Part shown: one piece after another, positions 1 to 7,668 of the stretch | Layout of the letters: each line of letters begins with the position of its first letter | How positions within the stretch are numbered: position 1 is the stretch's first letter | NCBI RefSeq assembly: GCF_004363695.1 | Contig: NZ_SNZC01000001.1 | Location: forward strand, 201,761-265,760 | Length of the DNA: 64,000 nt | Direction: 5' to 3' | From: Flavobacterium cheniae | Lineage (GTDB): Bacteria; Bacteroidota; Bacteroidia; Flavobacteriales; Flavobacteriaceae | Made by a program: the position numbers and the translations under genes | The notes under the pieces: generated by a model | Database searches by the model: none | Seen by the model: only the letters and a program-made list of their open reading frames with translations | What the model was told of the DNA's origin: nothing

Positions 1-72
1 CATATTCAATAATTTTAATTTATAATTGTAAGTGTTTGTTTTCTAATTTTCTACACTTGCTAATTTACAAAT

Positions 73-104
73 AAAAAAACCATCACCTTGTTAAAGTAAT
101 GGTT
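73..104 (-). terminator. Terminator after the NhaC antiporter gene
   Basis: On the minus strand, AACCAT at 99-104 pairs with ATGGTT at 78-83. The inner bases pair with two mismatches, and a run of T follows. It lies about 40 bases past the antiporter stop codon, so it probably ends that transcript. Confidence 0.6.
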
Positions 105-141
105 AAATTTTATTTAAGTATAAATTAAAATTATAGTAAAT

Positions 142-1620
142 CTATTCTTTGATAGTATTAACTAATTGTTTAATTTTAATATTGAAAGCAGCAAAAATTA
201 AAGTCATGAATGGACTGATAATATTAAAGAAAGCATATGGTAGATAATCAAGAGTTGAAACACCTAAAGTTCCTGCTTGATAAGCACCACAAGTATTCCA
301 AGGTACTAAAACTGAAGTTACGGTTCCAGTGTCTTCTAACGTTCTACTTAAGTTCTCAGGAGCTAATCCTTTATCTCTATAGGATTTTGCAAACATTTTC
401 CCAGGAACTACAATCGCTAAATATTGATCAGAAGCTGTTATGTTTAATGCTAAACAACTCCCAACAGTTGAAGCAAATAATCCAAAAGTTGTATGTGCTA
501 GCTTTAATAAGGATTCACTAATTCTTGCTAAAGCACCAATTGCATCCATAATTCCACCAAAAACCATTGCACAAAGAATTAACCAAATTGTAGGTAACAT
601 TTTAGCCATACCACCCGAAGTGAATAAATCTGCTAAGGTTTTGTTTTCTGTAGGAACAACCACTTTTGATGTAATTGCATCCATTACACCTTTATAAGCT
701 GATTTAAAATCCATTGTTTCAACACCAGAAATTTGATTGATAATTTGAGGTTGAAAAATTATAGCAAAAATTCCGGCTAATAATGTTCCTACTAATAAAG
801 CTACTAATGGTTCTGTCTTTTTTACAATTAATCCAATTACGATTACTGGAACTAAAAATAACCAACCCGAAACATTAAATGAAGTGGTTATTGCTGTTAA
901 TAGTTCATTCGTATTAACATCGCCTTTTACTTCAATAGAAAGACCTAAAATAATGAATAAAATTAGGGTTATAATGTATGTTGGAATAGTTGTTAATGTC
1001 ATGTATTTGATGTGCGTAAACAAATCAGTTCCAGCCATAGCAGGAGCAAGGTTGGTTGTGTCTGACATTGGTGATAATTTATCTCCAAAATAGGCTCCCG
1101 AAATTACAGCTCCAGCAACCATTCCTAAATCAAATCCTAATGCTCCTCCAATTCCAATTAATGCAATACCAACAGTTGCTGATGTTGTCCATGAGCTTCC
1201 AGTTGCAATTGAAATTACCGAACAAATAATTAATGTTGCTGGTAAAAAAATGGCTGGGCTTAATATTTGTAATCCGTAATAAATCATTGAAGGGATAATA
1301 CCACTTACCATCCAAGTTCCAGCAAGTGCACCAACCATTAGTAGAATTAAAATGGCTCCAGCGGTAGATTTAATGTTATTTGCTACTTCATCTATCATTT
1401 TATGAAAGGAAACTTTATTAAAATATCCCATAATTGCCGCTACAGCACCACCTAAAAGTAAAACAAATTGATTACTTCCTCCTAAAGAAGCATCTCCATA
1501 TATAAATACGTTAAATGCTAACATTCCAATTAATGCGACTACTGGAATTAATGCTTCCCAAAGTTTTAATTCTTTATTCTTATTGATTTTTGTATCCATT
1601 AGTTTTATTTGAGCTTGCAA
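142..1620 (-). CDS. nhaC: Na+/H+ antiporter, NhaC family
   Basis: Integral inner-membrane protein of 492 residues that should exchange cytoplasmic Na+ for external H+. Hydrophobic segments run from about residue 22 to the C-terminus. The family hallmark is residues 174-200, with GD at 179-180 and SDTTN at 186-190 followed by LAPAMAGTDLF; these polar residues inside the membrane are typical of NhaC. The length is usual for the family. A second ATG at residue 8 (1599) is an alternative start. The gene stands alone: a terminator follows it at 73-104, and the terminator of the next gene lies upstream at 1661-1694. A second, unrelated Na+/H+ antiporter (NhaD) lies at 23721, so sodium export appears to be duplicated. 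The ion specificity (Na+ or Li+, or malate-lactate exchange as in MleN relatives) cannot be read from the sequence. Confidence 0.9.
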   Translation of the reverse strand: MQAQIKLMDTKINKNKELKLWEALIPVVALIGMLAFNVFIYGDASLGGSNQFVLLLGGAVAAIMGYFNKVSFHKMIDEVANNIKSTAGAILILLMVGALAGTWMVSGIIPSMIYYGLQILSPAIFLPATLIICSVISIATGSSWTTSATVGIALIGIGGALGFDLGMVAGAVISGAYFGDKLSPMSDTTNLAPAMAGTDLFTHIKYMTLTTIPTYIITLILFIILGLSIEVKGDVNTNELLTAITTSFNVSGWLFLVPVIVIGLIVKKTEPLVALLVGTLLAGIFAIIFQPQIINQISGVETMDFKSAYKGVMDAITSKVVVPTENKTLADLFTSGGMAKMLPTIWLILCAMVFGGIMDAIGALARISESLLKLAHTTFGLFASTVGSCLALNITASDQYLAIVVPGKMFAKSYRDKGLAPENLSRTLEDTGTVTSVLVPWNTCGAYQAGTLGVSTLDYLPYAFFNIISPFMTLIFAAFNIKIKQLVNTIKE

Positions 1621-1660
1621 TATAGAAAAATCATATTTTACAACAAAGTATCGTTAAAAT

Positions 1661-1694
1661 AAAAAGTCCGATTCATTACTAAATCGGACTTTTT
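1661..1694 (-). terminator. Terminator after the Cys/Met PLP enzyme gene
   Basis: AAAAAGTCCGATT at 1661-1673 and AATCGGACTTTTT at 1682-1694 form a perfect 13-bp stem with a U-run. It lies 20 bases past the stop of the leftward gene ending at 1715 and upstream of the NhaC gene. It should separate the two transcripts. Confidence 0.85.
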
Positions 1695-1714
1695 GAAAAT
1701 TTATTTGGAAGAAA

Positions 1715-2917
1715 TTATAAAATACCTAATTCCATCATACATTGTTTCATCATTTGATACGTTCTTTCAATATCGTTATCTAAACCAATTGAAAAACGAA
1801 TTAAGCCATCAGTTAAGCCCATTTCTGCTTGTTCTTCTAAAGGAATTTCAGATGAAGTTGAAGTTCCAGGAGCACTGAATAATGTTTTGTAAAATCCTAA
1901 ACTTACAGCTAAGTAACCTAAGTTTCTTTCTTGCATTAATTCCATTAAAGCGTTGGCTTTATCTAAACTTCCTACGTCGATTGTCATCATTCCTCCAAAA
2001 CCATATTCTGGATTAATCATGCTTTTGTAAATTTCATGACTTGGATGACTTGCTAAACCTGGGTAAACCGTTTTAATTCCATCTGCTTCAAATTTGTTTG
2101 CCAAATACATTGCATTGTGGCTGTGTTGTTTCATTCTAATATGTAATGTTCTCATGTTTTTCATCACAGAAGCTGAACGTAAGCTATCCATTGTTGGACC
2201 TAAAAGCATACTAGCTCCGTCGTTTACATTTTTTAAACTGTTGATGAATTCCTGAGAAGCACACGTTACACCACCAACCGTATCACTACTTCCGTTGATG
2301 TATTTTGTTAACGAGTGAATCACGATATCAGCACCCAATTTTGCTGGAGCAACTGATAAAGGTGAAAACGTATTGTCAACTACTAATTTGATGTTGTGCT
2401 TTTTAGCAATTTTAGCCAATGAAGCAATATCAGCAACTTCCAATAAAGGATTACTTACGGTTTCGCAGTATAAAACTTTTGTGTTTGGCGTAATAGCCGC
2501 TTCAACTACATCTAATTTAGTAATATCAACAAATGTTGTTTTGATGCCCATTCTTGGAACAAAATTCTTTAAAAAGGCATAAGTTCCACCATAAATTGTG
2601 CGACTTGAAACGATATGATCGCCGTTTCCACATAATTGCAAAAGAGTAGGAGTAATAGCGCCCATTCCAGAAGCAGATACATTTGCTGATTCTGTTCCTT
2701 CCATAGCAGCCAAAGCTTTATCTAAGTATAAATTACTTGGAGATGAATGACGTGAATATAAATAACAACCTTCTGCATTGCCTTCGAAAGTATCGAACAT
2801 GGTTTTTGCGGAAAGAAAAGTGTAAGTTGAACTGTCTGAAATTGATGGATTTACACCACCAAATTCACCAAAATATTGTAAATCTTGAATGCGGTCAGCT
2901 GGATTGAAATTTTCCAT
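1715..2917 (-). CDS. PLP-dependent Cys/Met metabolism enzyme (gamma-lyase type)
   Basis: Fold-type I PLP enzyme of 400 residues from the cystathionine gamma-synthase / gamma-lyase family. Visible landmarks: phosphate-binding SASGMGAIT (81-89), YGG (109-111), DNTFSP (181-186), and SLTKYINGSSD with the PLP lysine at K205. Methionine gamma-lyases of the Pseudomonas type carry a cysteine after the conserved YG. Here that position is glycine (G111), so methionine gamma-lyase is less certain than cystathionine gamma-lyase or a related sulphur-amino-acid lyase. The divergent Lrp/AsnC gene at 3099 recalls the mdeR-mdeA arrangement of Pseudomonas, where an Lrp-type activator controls methionine gamma-lyase. 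That suggests amino-acid-responsive control through the 181-bp shared region. The exact substrate is unresolved. Confidence 0.85.
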   Translation of the reverse strand: MENFNPADRIQDLQYFGEFGGVNPSISDSSTYTFLSAKTMFDTFEGNAEGCYLYSRHSSPSNLYLDKALAAMEGTESANVSASGMGAITPTLLQLCGNGDHIVSSRTIYGGTYAFLKNFVPRMGIKTTFVDITKLDVVEAAITPNTKVLYCETVSNPLLEVADIASLAKIAKKHNIKLVVDNTFSPLSVAPAKLGADIVIHSLTKYINGSSDTVGGVTCASQEFINSLKNVNDGASMLLGPTMDSLRSASVMKNMRTLHIRMKQHSHNAMYLANKFEADGIKTVYPGLASHPSHEIYKSMINPEYGFGGMMTIDVGSLDKANALMELMQERNLGYLAVSLGFYKTLFSAPGTSTSSEIPLEEQAEMGLTDGLIRFSIGLDNDIERTYQMMKQCMMELGIL

Positions 2918-2947
2918 ATTTTTAATGTTTAGTTGTTTATTTTAAAT

Positions 2948-3046
2948 CAAAAATAGAATTATGTAAATTATTATTCAATAGTAATTGATTAAATTGGTTT
3001 TTTATTCTATTTTTGTTTTAATTTATAGTTTTTAATTCTATTTTTT
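2948..3046. promoter_or_regulatory. Triplicated operator-like motif between the PLP enzyme and the Lrp gene
   Basis: The 11-mer ATTCTATTTTT occurs three times in the divergent intergenic region: inverted at 2949-2959, then direct at 3004-3014 and 3035-3045. The first two copies match over 12 bases as an inverted pair, and the last two are spaced exactly 31 bp, close to three helical turns. Lrp/AsnC proteins bind phased, repeated AT-rich sites, so the neighbouring Lrp protein is a natural candidate ligand. That link is inference. Confidence 0.5.
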
Positions 3047-3058
3047 ATTCGATTTCAT

Positions 3059-3066
3059 TACATTTG
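3059..3066 (+). promoter_or_regulatory. -7 promoter element of the Lrp/AsnC gene
   Basis: TACATTTG fits the Bacteroidetes -7 consensus TAnnTTTG and lies 32 bases ahead of the start codon at 3099. No clear -33 TTG is visible at the expected distance, which fits a regulated or autoregulated promoter. Confidence 0.5.
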
Positions 3067-3098
3067 CCGATAACAATAAACAACAACACAACTAATCA

Positions 3099-3551
3099 AT
3101 GGACGCAATCGACAAAAAACTTCTTGGATTACTTCAAGAAGACACAAAAAAAACTACAAAAGAACTTTCAATGGTTCTGAATCTTTCAGTAACCGCGGTT
3201 TATGAAAGAATTAAAAAACTAGAGCGTGAAGGCGTAATTAGCAAATATGTTGCTATTCTAGATCGAAATAAGGTAGAAAAAGCTTTCGTGGTATTTTGCC
3301 ACATCAAATTAATCCAACATACTAAAGATTTTGTTACCACTTTTGAAAGTGAAGTAGTAAAATTAAATGAAGTATTAGAATGTTTTCACGTTAGTGGCGA
3401 TTATGATTACATTTTAAAAGTACATGTTAAAGATATGGATGAGTTTCGTGAATTTATGGTTACTAAACTTACTGGATTAAAACATATTGGAAGTACGCAT
3501 AGTTCATTCATGATTGGAGAAGTTAAAAATACGACTGCTTTTACTTTGTAA
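3099..3551 (+). CDS. Lrp/AsnC family transcriptional regulator
   Basis: A 150-residue DNA-binding protein. The N-terminal winged helix-turn-helix spans about residues 1-60 and begins MDAIDKKLLGLLQED, as in Lrp, with the recognition region around LSVTAVYERIKKLEREGVI. The C-terminal RAM/ligand-binding domain (about 65-145) contains the usual GDYDYILKVHVKDMDEF. Family members form octamers or dimers of dimers and respond to amino acids. The gene diverges from the Cys/Met PLP enzyme at 1715, which is its likeliest target, and the shared upstream region has a triplicated motif (2948-3046). It is monocistronic or weakly linked to lpdA, which has its own promoter element. Confidence 0.92.
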   Translation: MDAIDKKLLGLLQEDTKKTTKELSMVLNLSVTAVYERIKKLEREGVISKYVAILDRNKVEKAFVVFCHIKLIQHTKDFVTTFESEVVKLNEVLECFHVSGDYDYILKVHVKDMDEFREFMVTKLTGLKHIGSTHSSFMIGEVKNTTAFTL

Positions 3552-3606
3552 GAAACACCTATAATAATTTACCAAAAAAGTAACAAAGAATTAATTCAAA
3601 AAGCGT

Positions 3607-3614
3607 TACTTTTG
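3607..3614 (+). promoter_or_regulatory. -7 promoter element of lpdA
   Basis: TACTTTTG matches TAnnTTTG exactly and lies 41 bases before the lpdA ATG at 3655. The -33 region is not obvious. Confidence 0.5.
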
Positions 3615-3654
3615 TATCCGAATTTAAGTCAAACAACAAACTTTATATAAAATC

Positions 3655-5058
3655 ATGAGTCAATTTGATGTAACCATTATAGGTTCTGGACCTGGAGGAT
3701 ATGTTTCAGCTATCCGTTGTGCCCAATTAGGTTTTAAAACTGCTATTATTGAAAAATATTCAACTCTTGGAGGAACTTGTTTAAACGTGGGATGTATTCC
3801 ATCGAAAGCGTTATTAGCATCTTCTCATCATTACGAAGAGTTACAACACTTTGCTGACCACGGAATTGAAGTTTCTGGTGATGTAAAAGTGAATTTAGAA
3901 AAAATGATTGCTCGTAAACAAGCAGTTGTGGATCAAACTTCGGGTGGTGTAAAATTCTTAATGGATAAAAACAACATCACAGTTTTCAATGGAGTAGGTT
4001 CGTTTGAAAGCGCTACTTCTGTAAAAGTAACTAAAGAAGATGGTTCTTCGGAAATCATCGAATCAAAAAATATTATTATTGCTACAGGTTCTAAACCTTC
4101 AAGCTTACCATTTATCAAATTAGATAAAGATAGAATCATCACTTCAACTGAAGCGTTAAAACTGAAAGAAGTTCCAAAACATTTAGTAATTATTGGTGGT
4201 GGTGTTATCGGAATCGAATTAGGACAAGTATATTTACGTTTAGGAGCGCAAGTTTCTGTAGTAGAATTCATGGACAGAATTATTCCAGGAATGGACGCTG
4301 CTTTGTCAAAAGAATTGACTAAAGTGTTGAAAAAACAAGGAATGAAATTCTACACGTCTCACAAAGTGCAATCGGTAGAAAGAGCTGGAGATGTTGTAAC
4401 GGTAAAAGCAGAAAATGCTAAAGGAGAAATCATCACATTAGAAGGTGATTATTCATTAGTTTCTGTAGGTCGTCGTCCTTATACTGATGGATTAAATGCT
4501 GAAAAAGCAGGAGTAAAAGTTACGGATAGAGGTCAAATCGAAGTAAACGATCATTTACAAACTTCGGCTTCAAATGTTTATGCAATTGGAGATGTAGTTC
4601 GTGGAGCAATGTTAGCACACAAAGCAGAAGAAGAAGGAGTAATGGTTGCCGAAATTTTAGCAGGTCAAAAACCACATATCGATTATAATTTAATTCCTGG
4701 TGTAGTGTACACTTGGCCAGAAGTTGCCGCTGTTGGTAAAACAGAAGAGCAATTAAAAGCAGATGGTGTAGCTTATAAAGCAGGAAGTTTCCCATTCAAA
4801 GCCTTAGGAAGAGCAAGAGCTGGTGGAGATACTGACGGATTTGTAAAAATCTTAGCCGATGCCAAAACTGATGAAGTTTTAGGAGTTCATATGATTGGAG
4901 CAAGATGTGCTGATTTAATTGCAGAAGCAGTAACCGCTATGGAATTTAGAGCAAGTGCAGAAGATATTTCAAGAATGTCACACGCGCACCCAACATTTGC
5001 AGAAGCTATCAAAGAAGCAGCATTAGCAGCTACAGATAACAGAGCATTACACGTGTAA
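3655..5058 (+). CDS. lpdA: Dihydrolipoyl dehydrogenase (E3)
   Basis: Flavoprotein of 467 residues that reoxidises dihydrolipoamide with NAD+ in pyruvate and 2-oxoglutarate dehydrogenase complexes and the glycine cleavage system. It shows the FAD-binding GSGPGG (10-15), the redox disulfide GGTCLNVGCIPS with C42 and C47, a second Rossmann motif IIGGGVIGIELG, the GRRPYT/AIGDV FAD segment, and the C-terminal catalytic dyad H445-E450 in HPTFAE. Every diagnostic residue is present and the length is normal. No E1 or E2 genes are adjacent, so it probably serves several complexes. It is followed by a strong terminator at 5079-5113. Confidence 0.97.
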   Translation: MSQFDVTIIGSGPGGYVSAIRCAQLGFKTAIIEKYSTLGGTCLNVGCIPSKALLASSHHYEELQHFADHGIEVSGDVKVNLEKMIARKQAVVDQTSGGVKFLMDKNNITVFNGVGSFESATSVKVTKEDGSSEIIESKNIIIATGSKPSSLPFIKLDKDRIITSTEALKLKEVPKHLVIIGGGVIGIELGQVYLRLGAQVSVVEFMDRIIPGMDAALSKELTKVLKKQGMKFYTSHKVQSVERAGDVVTVKAENAKGEIITLEGDYSLVSVGRRPYTDGLNAEKAGVKVTDRGQIEVNDHLQTSASNVYAIGDVVRGAMLAHKAEEEGVMVAEILAGQKPHIDYNLIPGVVYTWPEVAAVGKTEEQLKADGVAYKAGSFPFKALGRARAGGDTDGFVKILADAKTDEVLGVHMIGARCADLIAEAVTAMEFRASAEDISRMSHAHPTFAEAIKEAALAATDNRALHV

Positions 5059-5078
5059 TTGATAATTCACAATAAATG

Positions 5079-5113
5079 AAAATCCCAAATTCAATTGAGT
5101 TTGGGATTTTTTT
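5079..5113 (+). terminator. Terminator of lpdA
   Basis: AATCCCAAA at 5081-5089 pairs with TTTGGGATT at 5100-5108, followed by a T-run. It lies directly downstream of the lpdA stop and just before the boundary of the cassette-like element. Confidence 0.85.
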
Positions 5114-5154
5114 ATGTTTTAAAAATGTAGAGTAGCCATAAAAAGCTTTTTTAA

Positions 5155-5282
5155 CGTAATGCGGCTTGCACTAGTGGCAACTTCTAGCACTGACCAAACA
5201 AATATAACTAAAATTTTATTACACCAGCGTACTTTCCTGACTTGCCCAAGCCTTGCCATTTGTGCAAACCGTTGTTAGCAAT
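5155..5282 (-). repeat. attC-like imperfect palindrome
   Basis: Downstream of the TPR gene there is an imperfect inverted repeat. Arm 5162-5180 and arm 5253-5271 are complementary at 16 of 19 positions and separated by about 72 bases. On the minus strand the unit begins ATTGCTAAC (5282-5274) and ends GCATTACG then TTAA. An R''-L''...L'-R' layout of 128 bp is the layout and size of integron attC sites. The outer R'' matches, as a perfect 9-bp inverted copy, the sequence GTTAGCAAT found upstream of the gene at 6425-6417. Confidence 0.55.
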
Positions 5283-5287
5283 AGTTT

Positions 5288-6397
5288 TTATTTTATATGT
5301 CTCTCCATCATTTTTATTGCAGCAGATTTTAGTACCTCGTAGTCAAAATTATCATTGAAACCAAGACCAGAATTATAATGAGTGCCGTCTTTACTGGCAC
5401 AAAGCATATATTTTGTTTTTTCTAATTCCATTGCGATAGGGGAGAACTCGGTTTGAACTCTAAATACAGTATTGCTTTTATCATCACGGACATAAAAAAT
5501 ATGTTTGTCATAAATGCTTTTTTTCTTTTCATCATCTTCATATCGTTCAAAAACTAGAACATTATAATTTTTCCATTTGAATTGGTCAAAGCAGAACATA
5601 TCTTTTAAATCTCCAGTAAGTTCGCCCTTCTGGTATGCTTCGTATAGTTTACTTCTGTAAGGTTTTGCTTTATCATAATTTTTTTGGCGATAGTAAGTTT
5701 GAATTACTTTCGCATATGCATGATAATCTTTAGGATTTAGTTCTATTATTTCGAGGAAAACAGGTTCAGCTTTTGCATAATTTTCTTTAAATGATTCCAT
5801 TAAACCAATATTGAATAGTGCATTTATATATGAATCTGAATCTTTTGAAACCTTTAATTTAACATTATAGTAAGCCTCTAACGCTTTGTCTTTATTATCC
5901 AAATCTGAATAGATTTGTGCTATCATTGAATACGGTCGTTCAGATGCGTTTTCTTGTTCAATTGCTTTTTTATATGAATCAAGGGCTAGTTCATTTTTTT
6001 TCAAATTGTAATAGGAATCTCCAAGTCCGGATAAAGATTGTGGATCATTTGGATTTATCTTGAGAGCATTTTCAAACGCTTTAACAGCATCTTCATATTT
6101 ACCCATGTAATTTAATGTAGAACCTTTAATAAAATATGGCGCTATTTTTTTTGGATCTTTTTCTATCGATAAATCCATAAATTTTAAACTATTGTTATCA
6201 TCTTCTTTCATGTAATATGCGAATCCAATTTGATAATATGAATCCGAAGAATAATCTCCTGCTTTTGAACCGTATTGATCAATAATCTTGTCGTATTGTT
6301 TATTCTCGTAGAGAGATTTTATTTCATCTGCAGATTTATTTTGACCGAAACTTAGTAAACTGTAAAATGTGAATAATAGAATTTGGATTTTATTCAT
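5288..6397 (-). CDS. Secreted tetratricopeptide-repeat protein
   Basis: A 369-residue exported protein. The chosen start is the ATG at 6397, which opens a signal peptide (MNKIQILLFTFYSLLSFGQ); an in-frame ATG 96 bases upstream would put it behind hydrophilic residues and outside the cassette boundary. Tandem TPR helices run from about residue 20 to 250, for example YEDAVKAFENALKINPNDP and YAKAEPVFLEIIELNPKDY. They are followed by a C-terminal domain of about 110 residues (KNYNVLVFERYEDDEKKKS) that I do not recognise. TPR domains bind partner proteins; no function can be assigned. The gene lies in an attC-bounded segment between two unrelated conserved genes, which suggests recent horizontal acquisition. 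Confidence 0.8.
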   Translation of the reverse strand: MNKIQILLFTFYSLLSFGQNKSADEIKSLYENKQYDKIIDQYGSKAGDYSSDSYYQIGFAYYMKEDDNNSLKFMDLSIEKDPKKIAPYFIKGSTLNYMGKYEDAVKAFENALKINPNDPQSLSGLGDSYYNLKKNELALDSYKKAIEQENASERPYSMIAQIYSDLDNKDKALEAYYNVKLKVSKDSDSYINALFNIGLMESFKENYAKAEPVFLEIIELNPKDYHAYAKVIQTYYRQKNYDKAKPYRSKLYEAYQKGELTGDLKDMFCFDQFKWKNYNVLVFERYEDDEKKKSIYDKHIFYVRDDKSNTVFRVQTEFSPIAMELEKTKYMLCASKDGTHYNSGLGFNDNFDYEVLKSAAIKMMERHIK

Positions 6398-6560
6398 AAG
6401 ATGATTTTTTAAAATTATTGCTAACTTGTATATATGTATGACAAAATCAGACTTATCTACCCTATTTGAGTGTATATATATGACAAACGTCAATTTTATC
6501 TTTTTTTCAAAAATAATAAATAATCTAATACAATATTAGTCGCAATAAAATCTTATAAAC

Positions 6561-6587
6561 AAAAAACCACCAGTTTCCCGATGGTTT
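6561..6587 (-). terminator. Terminator of the DUF4349 lipoprotein gene
   Basis: On the minus strand AAACCATC pairs with GGTGGTTT (one G-U pair) around an 8-base loop and runs into six T. It starts six bases after the stop codon at 6593. Confidence 0.8.
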
Positions 6588-6592
6588 ATTTC

Positions 6593-7486
6593 TTACTTTT
6601 TCAAAAATTTCTTACATCCAAAGAATCCTAAAAATCCAATCAAAACAAACGGCCAAAGTACTACAATAAACGAAACAATATTTTCTAACATAAACCAACC
6701 CGTTTTTACACTGTCCCAAATTTGTAAACCAATATTTGGTCGGTAGGCGTTGATGCTTTTTTCATTAGCCACCATTTCTTGTTTGATGCTTTCGTCTTGG
6801 TAAATGTTTAACGTTAAAGTACTAAAGTTTACTTGGTCTTGTAACGATAAATTCTGCAATTTTGAAGCGTCGTTTTGTTCTTTTTTAGCCTCTAAGGTTT
6901 CTTCCGCTTTTACAACTTGATTTAGTTTCTTTCCTTTCGAATCAATTGCATTTTCTAAACGCTTTTCTGAAGAATTACTTCTTTTTTGAGCTAATTCATT
7001 CGATAACATTTGTAACGAAACATCATCTGCTTTAATGATTCGATAATCTAAAAAATGAATTTGTTTCGCTATGGTTTTAATCACGGTATCCATTTTCGTA
7101 TTCGGAACTCGAATCGTGATGTTGTTATCTACTTTATATTTAGTTGTTACTAAAGTGCTATCCTGACTCACTTTGGTTTTGTCTTCGCTGTGAATGTTAC
7201 TTTGTAGATTGGTATAGGTTACAAATCCACCAAATTTCGTTGTCGCATCTTCAATAGCATAAGTTGATTTCGCGACATTCTTGACTTTAAATTTTACATC
7301 GGCGGTTCTAACAAATTTTCGATTGCTGTTTTTGTTTTCAACGGCGGCCGAAGAGGAAACAACACTTGTGCTATCAGTTACAGCTTCTTCAGCGTAAGCG
7401 GCGTTTTCTTTTGAAGCCGATTCTTTACAAGATAAGACTAAGCCAAGTGCAAGCAAAGTCAGTACGATTTTGGTGTTTTTGTTCAT
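6593..7486 (-). CDS. DUF4349 domain lipoprotein
   Basis: A 297-residue protein with a lipoprotein signal (LALGLVLSC, lipidated C20) and a C-terminal transmembrane helix at about 265-290 ending in KKFLKK. The centre (about 55-250) matches my memory of the DUF4349 family. It has an N-terminal beta-rich part (RKFVRTADVKFKVKNVAKST), a coiled stretch in the middle (LANELAQKRSNSSEKRLENA), and a second half ending LNIYQDESIKQEM. Family members are anchored at the cell surface or periplasm; their role is unknown. It is a single gene with its own terminator. The 5' leader can fold into a long hairpin that abuts the start codon (7487-7559). Confidence 0.82.
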   Translation of the reverse strand: MNKNTKIVLTLLALGLVLSCKESASKENAAYAEEAVTDSTSVVSSSAAVENKNSNRKFVRTADVKFKVKNVAKSTYAIEDATTKFGGFVTYTNLQSNIHSEDKTKVSQDSTLVTTKYKVDNNITIRVPNTKMDTVIKTIAKQIHFLDYRIIKADDVSLQMLSNELAQKRSNSSEKRLENAIDSKGKKLNQVVKAEETLEAKKEQNDASKLQNLSLQDQVNFSTLTLNIYQDESIKQEMVANEKSINAYRPNIGLQIWDSVKTGWFMLENIVSFIVVLWPFVLIGFLGFFGCKKFLKK

Positions 7487-7559
7487 AAAAATTCATTTTA
7501 AGTTATTGATTAATTGTTTTTAATACGTGTAGTTTTAGAATCAATACAAATGAATTTTT
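7487..7559 (-). promoter_or_regulatory. Long hairpin in the leader of the DUF4349 gene
   Basis: Two nested perfect arms flank a 27-base loop: AAAAATTCATT 7487-7497 with AATGAATTTTT 7549-7559, and TATTGATT 7504-7511 with AATCAATA 7539-7546. On the minus strand the 3' arm ends at the base before the ATG at 7486. If it is transcribed, the hairpin could block ribosome access or stabilise the message. Function is inferred only. Confidence 0.5.
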
Positions 7560-7668
7560 AATGGGTTAGTTGTAGAGGCAAGAATAAAAATCGTGCCAAA
7601 TTTTAACATTTGAACCATTTTCCAACAACTATTTTTTTGTTGTACTTTTACGAAGTAAATTTTACAAT

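Larger units (their letters stand above)
5155..6424 (-). mobile_element. Candidate lone integron-type gene cassette carrying a TPR gene
   Basis: The element holds one promoterless gene with a 27-base leader and an attC-like palindrome at its 3' end. Integron integrase cuts between G and TT of the R' box, so a cassette should begin with TTRRRY complementary to its own downstream R''. Here the 5' end reads G|TTAGCAAT (minus strand from 6425) and the downstream R'' reads ATTGCTAAC (5282-5274), a perfect complement. The 3' end would be G at 5155 followed by TTAAAAAAGC. No second attC or integrase gene lies in the window, so insertion at a secondary GTT site is the simplest reading. The boundary matches are seen; mobility is inferred. 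Confidence 0.5.

Noticed and set aside
3933..4271. Antisense frame of 112 residues within lpdA
   Set aside because: A shadow of a strongly conserved gene, with no family resemblance and no promoter.
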